NCBI GenBank assembly: GCA_947359465.1
Contig: OX375872.1
Coordinates: 78,661,641 to 78,725,640 of the forward strand
Direction of reading: 5' to 3'
From: Metellina segmentata
Taxonomy: Eukaryota > Arthropoda > Arachnida > Araneae > Tetragnathidae
DNA: 64,000 bases
Shown: piece after piece, positions 59,081-64,000 of the stretch
Numbering within the stretch: position 1 is the stretch's first letter
Layout: each line of letters opens with the position of its first letter
Translations under genes and position numbers: made by a program
The notes under the pieces: generated by a model
The model's database searches: none
Told to the model about the DNA's origin: nothing
What the model saw: only the letters and a program-made list of their open reading frames with translations

Positions 59081-59123
59081 GAAGGTAGGTACCTTCTTCT
59101 ACAATAAACTTTTGTTCAATTGA

Positions 59124-59679
59124 AGTAAATTTGTTAGGATTTTGTACTTTTTCACTTTCCAATATAAATTGAGAAGTTTTTCTTAGAGAACATGTGATTC
59201 AGAGTTTTTGAAGTAGTAAACAGTATCCAAATGTGCGATCACAAAGAAAATCAAACACCTCACTCATAGATATATACACGATAAGCGACTAAAATAAAAA
59301 TTATGGGTAATCTTTCATTTTATTTTCACAAAGAAATTATCATTTTTTTTGGAGAAAATTGTATTGTTTTAGTATCCCGTTGGAGTTTACCAGAGCATCC
59401 TAGTAATCAAGAATTTTGAGGAGTCCGGTCGAACTAAAAACTCAACCCATGTAAAAAAGCCGATATCGAGTTTCTGTACTAAGTCTATAGTTCGATAAAA
59501 GTAGAGTTTGAAAATTGGTGAAGAAATATCCGAAAATACAGGTTTTAGGAGATCGAGAATTACCGTTCCACCAATACCGGATTTTTGGTTGAAATACTTT
59601 TTTAGCTTTGTTTGCTTTTTGTTTTAATATGGTACTGGGATAATTCACAGTACCTCATTAGGGACAAATAATGTCAGAA
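59124..59679. other. AT-rich stretch
   Basis: Nothing recognised. Confidence 0.3.
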
Positions 59680-60298
59680 GAGGACATATGTCACCAGAAA
59701 TCTATTCCAAACAGCAATTTTTCCCACGAGGTGTAATATTAACATAAGTAATTAGATGACCTCCTCCACAAAAGACCGCCGTGTCCCAGTTGGAAGACCA
59801 ACAGATGAGCAATCGGAAGAGCACAGTTGCTTGATATATTTCTGTTGTTTGAAAGCCCCATGTATATTACAGTCAGACAATGGAAGATAAATTTGTAATA
59901 GACTTATTGATGACTTAAAAGTAGCCTGGAAACACACAGAACATAAGATCGTGCATGAAAAACCAAGACATAGCCAAAGCGAAGGAAGTTTTGAGAGAGC
60001 TAATCAAGACGTAGAGAACAAGTTGACGACATGGATACAAGACAATCAGTGCACTTCCTGGAGTAACGGGCTAAATTGTATTCAGTTCATGAAAAACAGC
60101 GTTTCACTATGGTATTTAAAGGTCCCCTTACAAGGCTATGTTTGGTTGCTCAGCTGGAGTCGGCTGTCAACAACTCCTATTCCAAAGGAAGCATTTGATT
60201 TACTGGATGATGAAGATAAATTACAAGGGCCTTTGACTATAATGAGTACGCCTCAATCTGATATGGGGTGTTGGTTGAAAAACAAGGATAAATAATGC
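59680..60298 (+). pseudogene. integrase-core (DDE) fragment, KRBA2/SCAND3-Ginger-like
   Basis: The plus strand encodes APCILQSDNG (second catalytic Asp), a stop, then IVHEKPRHSQSEGSFERANQ (catalytic Glu in FER) and a DVENKLTTWIQDN / CIQFMKN segment, ending at TAA near 60296. The wording is that of the integrase core in Ginger-type or KRBA2/SCAND3-like sequences. The first catalytic Asp, the zinc-binding N-terminus and flanking terminal repeats are absent. It is a truncated relic of a transposon- or retroelement-derived gene. Confidence 0.75.
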
Positions 60299-61143
60299 CA
60301 TTAGTAAAGTATAGTTTGTTCACACAGGAATGCAGTGAAAACGTAGTTTGTTTGAAATGTAATGAGCATGTTGACATCTCATATTTAGAAGCAGTAGTAT
60401 AATCGTAAATTAAGCAGTGTCAGAAAGCTCTTACCTGGAAGGAGGGTTGAGGGACAGAATGAAGTTGTAAATTGCAATTTTTTTTGTTATTTATTTCTCG
60501 TAAATAAATAAGCAGTGCTGGAACCACTACAACCCTGTTCAGAAGACTTTGTATTGGAAGACAAAATTGTACAGAACATTTATGAATTGTGTTTAATTGA
60601 ACTGAAAGGAGGAGAGGGAAAATTTAAGAGAAAGAAAAGTTAAAAACCAACTAAAGAATGTTTGTAAATTAAAGCTAAGAACATGAAATTAACGTCAGAT
60701 AAATTTCATTGCGTAGCTTTTGTGGGGCTTTCAGTCCGCATCCCAGGACTTGAAGTTCACAGAGGAAGAGGTAACGCCAGTTCTATTTTAGCTGTTATGA
60801 AAATAACCTAAGATTTTTTCAATCGGGAACAAAAAACGGCCGCATAAAACAGCTATATTCCAGTTCAGCGTCTGTGAACAAATACTAATTAAGATAGAAG
60901 TGCCGTGGATACAAAGAAATCGCCCCGGTTGGTGGCTACAGCTCAAAATTAAGGCACCGGTCAGGGATTTAATAAAAGTATAAAGGCGAATTGGTGTCAA
61001 CAAAAAATTTATTTGTTTTACAAATAATGTTTTATGCAATTCCAAATGCCATTTTAGTAGTACCTGTAGTAACAAATGATTCTTTATTGTCTTTGTTTAA
61101 ATAACATTTTGCATGCTACATAATTAAGTCATATTGTTTATTT
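60299..61143. other. stretch downstream of the integrase relic
   Basis: On the plus strand 60510-60640 (CSEDFVLEDKIVQNIYELCL) and a 42-codon ATG frame at 60684-60812 (VGLSVRIPGLEVHRGRGNAS) read like protein. They may be decayed parts of the same element. No domain can be named. Confidence 0.3.
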
Positions 61144-61400
61144 TACACTTTATTTGTTAACTTATATATACTCATTAGTTAATTTATAGAATAACTAGTT
61201 ATTTTATAGAATAACTAGTTATTTTATAGAATAACTAGCTATTTCATAGAATAACTAGTTATTTGATAGAACAACTAGTTATTTGATAGAATAACTAGTT
61301 AAAGTGTGTAATTATTAATTTATTACACTTTAACTGACTTGATCAGTCATTTCATGAAATAACTAGGTATTCTATGAAATAACTGAATTGTACACTTTAA
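61144..61400. repeat. AT-rich foldback: six 20-bp palindromic units flanked by ACACTTTA repeats
   Basis: From 61186 to 61300 the unit ATAGAATAACTAGTTATTTT repeats exactly every 20 bp, six times; its core AATAACTAGTTATT is a perfect palindrome. Next come TGACTTGATCAGTCA and ATTTCATGAAAT, also palindromic. ACACTTTA occurs at 61145, inverted at 61301, and direct at 61325 and 61392. This looks like a non-autonomous element with terminal and subterminal repeats; the superfamily is not assigned. Confidence 0.7.
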
Positions 61401-62103
61401 CGGTAATATACACAATTCCAATTGAGAAGAACTGTGCTAGATTCTAATTACGAAGGATTTTACTTTTTCTGATGATTTCATCGTTAAATAAACCGCAATA
61501 TACTGTTATTGAGACTTCCAGTCAATTTCAAATCCTAAATAAAAGCTAAGAGAAAATTGGAATTCTTCTTAAACATGTGATTATTCATGTGATTCTTATT
61601 AAACGGATTATTTGTGGTTATGGCATCAACGACGAGCTCAAGAAACTGAGATCTAGTTTAATATTTATGATAAGCAAACAATTTGTCACTATGCCGACAC
61701 TAAATTACATATATGAAAATTACGTCGTTTTATCAATGAATATTTGGTATGACTCATTTAATTCTTACTGGCACCAACAAAACTAATGTAATCAGGACAA
61801 TAGAAAAAGGCAACTAAAATGCTTAAGTAAATGAAACGAAGCAGAAGTGCCATATCAATATGACGGGTCGTTTAACCATTATAGTGCATAAGGCGATTAA
61901 ACGAAGGATCGGAAAAACAAAATCCTTTTAATGTTCTTATTTTCCATCTTGTGTGCTTTTTTAATGGTACGCTTATTCGCGTTTTCTTAGTTAACTCTGG
62001 CGATGAAAAAAGTGAGGTGTTTATGTTCAGGCTTTAGGTTTTAGGTAAATTTTTAAATATACAAGGCTTTTCATAATTCCAATGAACGAATGTGAATAAA
62101 AAT
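61401..62103. other. AT-rich stretch
   Basis: Nothing recognised. Confidence 0.3.
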
Positions 62104-62250
62104 ACAGGGCGTCCATAACATAAATTTCCTTCTTTGGAGGCATCTGTAGTTAAATCTAATGAAAAGAATGAGAAAAATTAGGTATTGAGACTTTTGAAGA
62201 CATGAGGAGACGTATTAAGCAAATAACTTTGTGTCAAAAGTCACGGATAT
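62104..62250 (+). mobile_element. single end of a mariner-like element
   Basis: ACAGGGCGTCCATAACATAA then AATTTCCTTCTTTGGAGGCATC matches the ends at 24229 and 24414, including the GTATTGAGACTTTTGAAGAC section further in. No opposite end was found. Confidence 0.6.
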
Positions 62251-62452
62251 TGGAAAGTTTGGAGCTATTTTAGTCGAAAACAGTTGCACATTTGCATTAA
62301 ATGCAAATAAATGAAGTTTCGTCTGAATACGTGACAACAACGCCACTAATGCCACCTATGAAGGGAATGGGAAAGTTCAGGCAGTTATTCAAATGACTGA
62401 CGACGAGTTGAGATCAATATGAGCCTTACCTTGCATTAGCATGCGTTACTTG

Positions 62453-62700
62453 TTAACCCTTCAAATGATTTCGACGATGTATCTCGTCCATCAAGATATG
62501 ACCAGTTTTGCTCTAAGGACGACATTTCTCGTCTTCATGATATTGTCAATTTTTACTGATCACGAGATGAAGATCTGGTCACTTTTCACTTTATGTGGAG
62601 AGAGAAGACAAGATCTAGATGGACAGAGATGTCCATCAAGGATTTGGTCAGTTTTACTAATAACGAGATACTTCGTCGAGACAACCACTTGAAAGTTCAA
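62453..62700. mobile_element. TTAA-MITE copy
   Basis: TTAACCCTTCAAATGATTTC at the left and AACCACTTGAAAGTTCAA at the right (TTAA lost). It carries AACGAGATACTTCGTC. Confidence 0.75.
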
Positions 62701-62704
62701 CTTG

Positions 62705-63265
62705 TTTCAACTTAAACAATGCTATACCAGAGAGATTCTTCGGGAATTAAGAAAGCCCCATAACCTGCGTACAGGTTCTATGTCAGATGTTGCATTGAAA
62801 ATAATGATTAAGATGGTTGAAGAAACGGGATCGCTATCAGAGTAAGGGACACAATGGTGACAGTGTCTTCCAAGACGATAAAAACCCTGTTCACACAGCT
62901 CACATCGTTCACGACTGGTTTTACACCGTCAGCACTAAGATGATTTGTCACATCTCCACTGGTCACCACAGTCACCAGACTTTAATATTATTGAATCTTT
63001 GTGGTCTATATTGGAAAGGGAAGTGCGTGATCGCAATCCACAGCCATCATCGTTATCTGAACTTTCCACCGTTTTGCAGAAAGAATGGTACAAGATTCCC
63101 TTGGCAAGCATAAAGGAACTGTATTTATCCATTCCGAGAAGACTGAAAGCTGTTTTGAATGTCAACGGTAATCCTACACCATATAAGGCAAAGTTACGTT
63201 TCGATATTTTTGTCCAACTCCTGTACATTCAAAAGCATACTTGTAGAAAACTTTAAAGTCGTTAA
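62705..63265 (+). mobile_element. Tc1-type transposase fragment with internal deletion
   Basis: An N-terminal piece (DVALKIMIKMVEETGSLSE) is followed directly by the second catalytic region (VFQDDKNPVHTAHIVHDWF) and, after a frame change, LHWSPQSPDFNIIESLWSIL with the catalytic Glu, then a C-terminus ending NPTPYKAKLR. The first-Asp region is missing. It is bounded on the left by the TTAA-MITE. Confidence 0.8.
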
Positions 63266-63473
63266 ATTTTTTTTGTAACTGAATGTAAAATCTAAATTGT
63301 TTAAAGAAAGTTTAGAAATGGTAAAGTTTTGATCAAATGTTTTGAAAAATAAAAAAAAGTAAATAAATAAATATAAATTAACGAGTGGTTAATTTAAGTG
63401 AAATATTGCTAACACATTCAAGCATCTTTAAAATATTGAAATTCCGGACATTATAAATATATGATATGAAATA
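63266..63473. other. AT-rich stretch
   Basis: Nothing recognised beyond A-rich runs. Confidence 0.3.
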
Positions 63474-63763
63474 CAGTAGAACTCTAACTATCCGGATTTT
63501 GCTTTTAGAAAAAAAGAAATCAGCAAAATCCGCATTTTAAAAGTTTCTGATCGATAAGTTCAAGCAATGATATATTTTAATACGGTAAATGTAAGAACAA
63601 AATTGTTTCCATAGTCATTAAATCACATTACATTCTAAAGCAATATTAGTTTTTTTATGCAAAGAAATAACTTTCTTTCGTGAATTATCCACTTATCCGG
63701 ATATTTTATTAACTGGATGGGGTTTGGACCCAAATGATCCAGATAGTTGGAGTTCTACTCTAT
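63474..63763. mobile_element. Tigger/pogo-type MITE
   Basis: The left end CAGTAGAACTCTAACTATCC and the right end (inverted, AGTAGAACTCCAACTATCTGG) are the Tigger/pogo style of terminus, flanked by TA. About 290 bp, no coding capacity; ATCCGGAT motifs recur inside. Confidence 0.85.
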
Positions 63764-63869
63764 TAGTACTTGGACATGCCTTTCAGAGAATACTTGAACA
63801 GAAGTTTCTGAATTCTGGGTAATAGAACATAAAATCTAAAGATTTTAGTGAATCTGGAGATGCAAAGTT

Positions 63870-63990
63870 TGTATAAAGTGAAGTTTTAACTCTTAACGAG
63901 ATTTTCTAGTAGTGTAGTGTTGTCTTTATCCCACAACACGCATAATGAGTAGATCGTCACGTATATTGGTTGAAAGAATCCAGATTTTAT
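63870..63990 (-). repeat. R4 fragment
   Basis: On the minus strand TCTTTCAACCAATATACGTG, CATTATGCGTGTTGTGGG and ACTACTAGAAAATCTCG match 48225-48348. Confidence 0.65.
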
Positions 63991-64000
63991 TGGTCAAAAA

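Overview
The window is eukaryotic intergenic or intronic DNA: about two-thirds A+T, no long open reading frames, no operons, many (TA)n tracts, tRNA-derived SINEs and several families of decayed DNA transposons. This mix (Tc1/mariner relics, a TTAA-flanked MITE burst, a hAT of Charlie/Buster type, Tigger-like ends, and a SINE whose body resembles one I associate with spiders and other arachnids) points to an arthropod, most likely a chelicerate. That is recognition and inference; no diagnostic host gene confirms it.

Layout. 1-7.8 kb: the best candidate host gene, on the minus strand. Two exons (7645-7777 and 3803-3906) have good splice sites and compatible phases. A protein-like terminal exon (419-570) ends in TAA, with an AATAAA about 390 bp further on. 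I do not recognise the protein. The candidate introns hold SINEs, TTAA MITEs, a perfect 186-bp palindrome around a TA tract (4443-4628), a Helitron-like repeat and a Tc1 relic. 9.2-12.3 kb: a tandem satellite of about 237-bp monomers in a 474-bp dimer and a 948-bp higher-order period, with a MITE inserted at its edge. 12.3-34 kb: mostly unique AT-rich DNA with scattered TTAA MITEs, SINEs, a terminal-repeat-bounded but dead Tc1 element (22152-23702), a Tigger-like element (25316-26267), a hairpin (27556-27758) and a 737-bp element with perfect 69-bp inverted ends (29320-30056). 34-37 kb: a ~455-bp tandem repeat that also occurs dispersed elsewhere. 42.8-45.6 kb: a Tc1 fragment split by a 2.3-kb hAT pseudo-element, with an uninterrupted paralogue at 18.7 kb showing the empty site. 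45.7-53.5 kb: three degenerate tandem arrays (~300, ~109 and ~130-250 bp) and many SINE pieces. 53.5-64 kb: two more Tc1/mariner elements with both ends, an integrase-core relic, a ladder of 20-bp palindromes (61186-61300) and a Tigger-type MITE at the end.

No complete host gene, rRNA, functional tRNA or CRISPR array is visible. Every transposase reading frame seen is broken, so the mobile elements look like fossils or non-autonomous passengers. Family names used below: SINE-A (3' end TTAATTAACTACCTACC or an ATTACC-rich tail), SINE-B (tail GGTTTTATGGCGCAAGG), TTAA-MITE (TTAACCCTCC ends), and R4 (a dispersed repeat also tandem at 34-35 kb).
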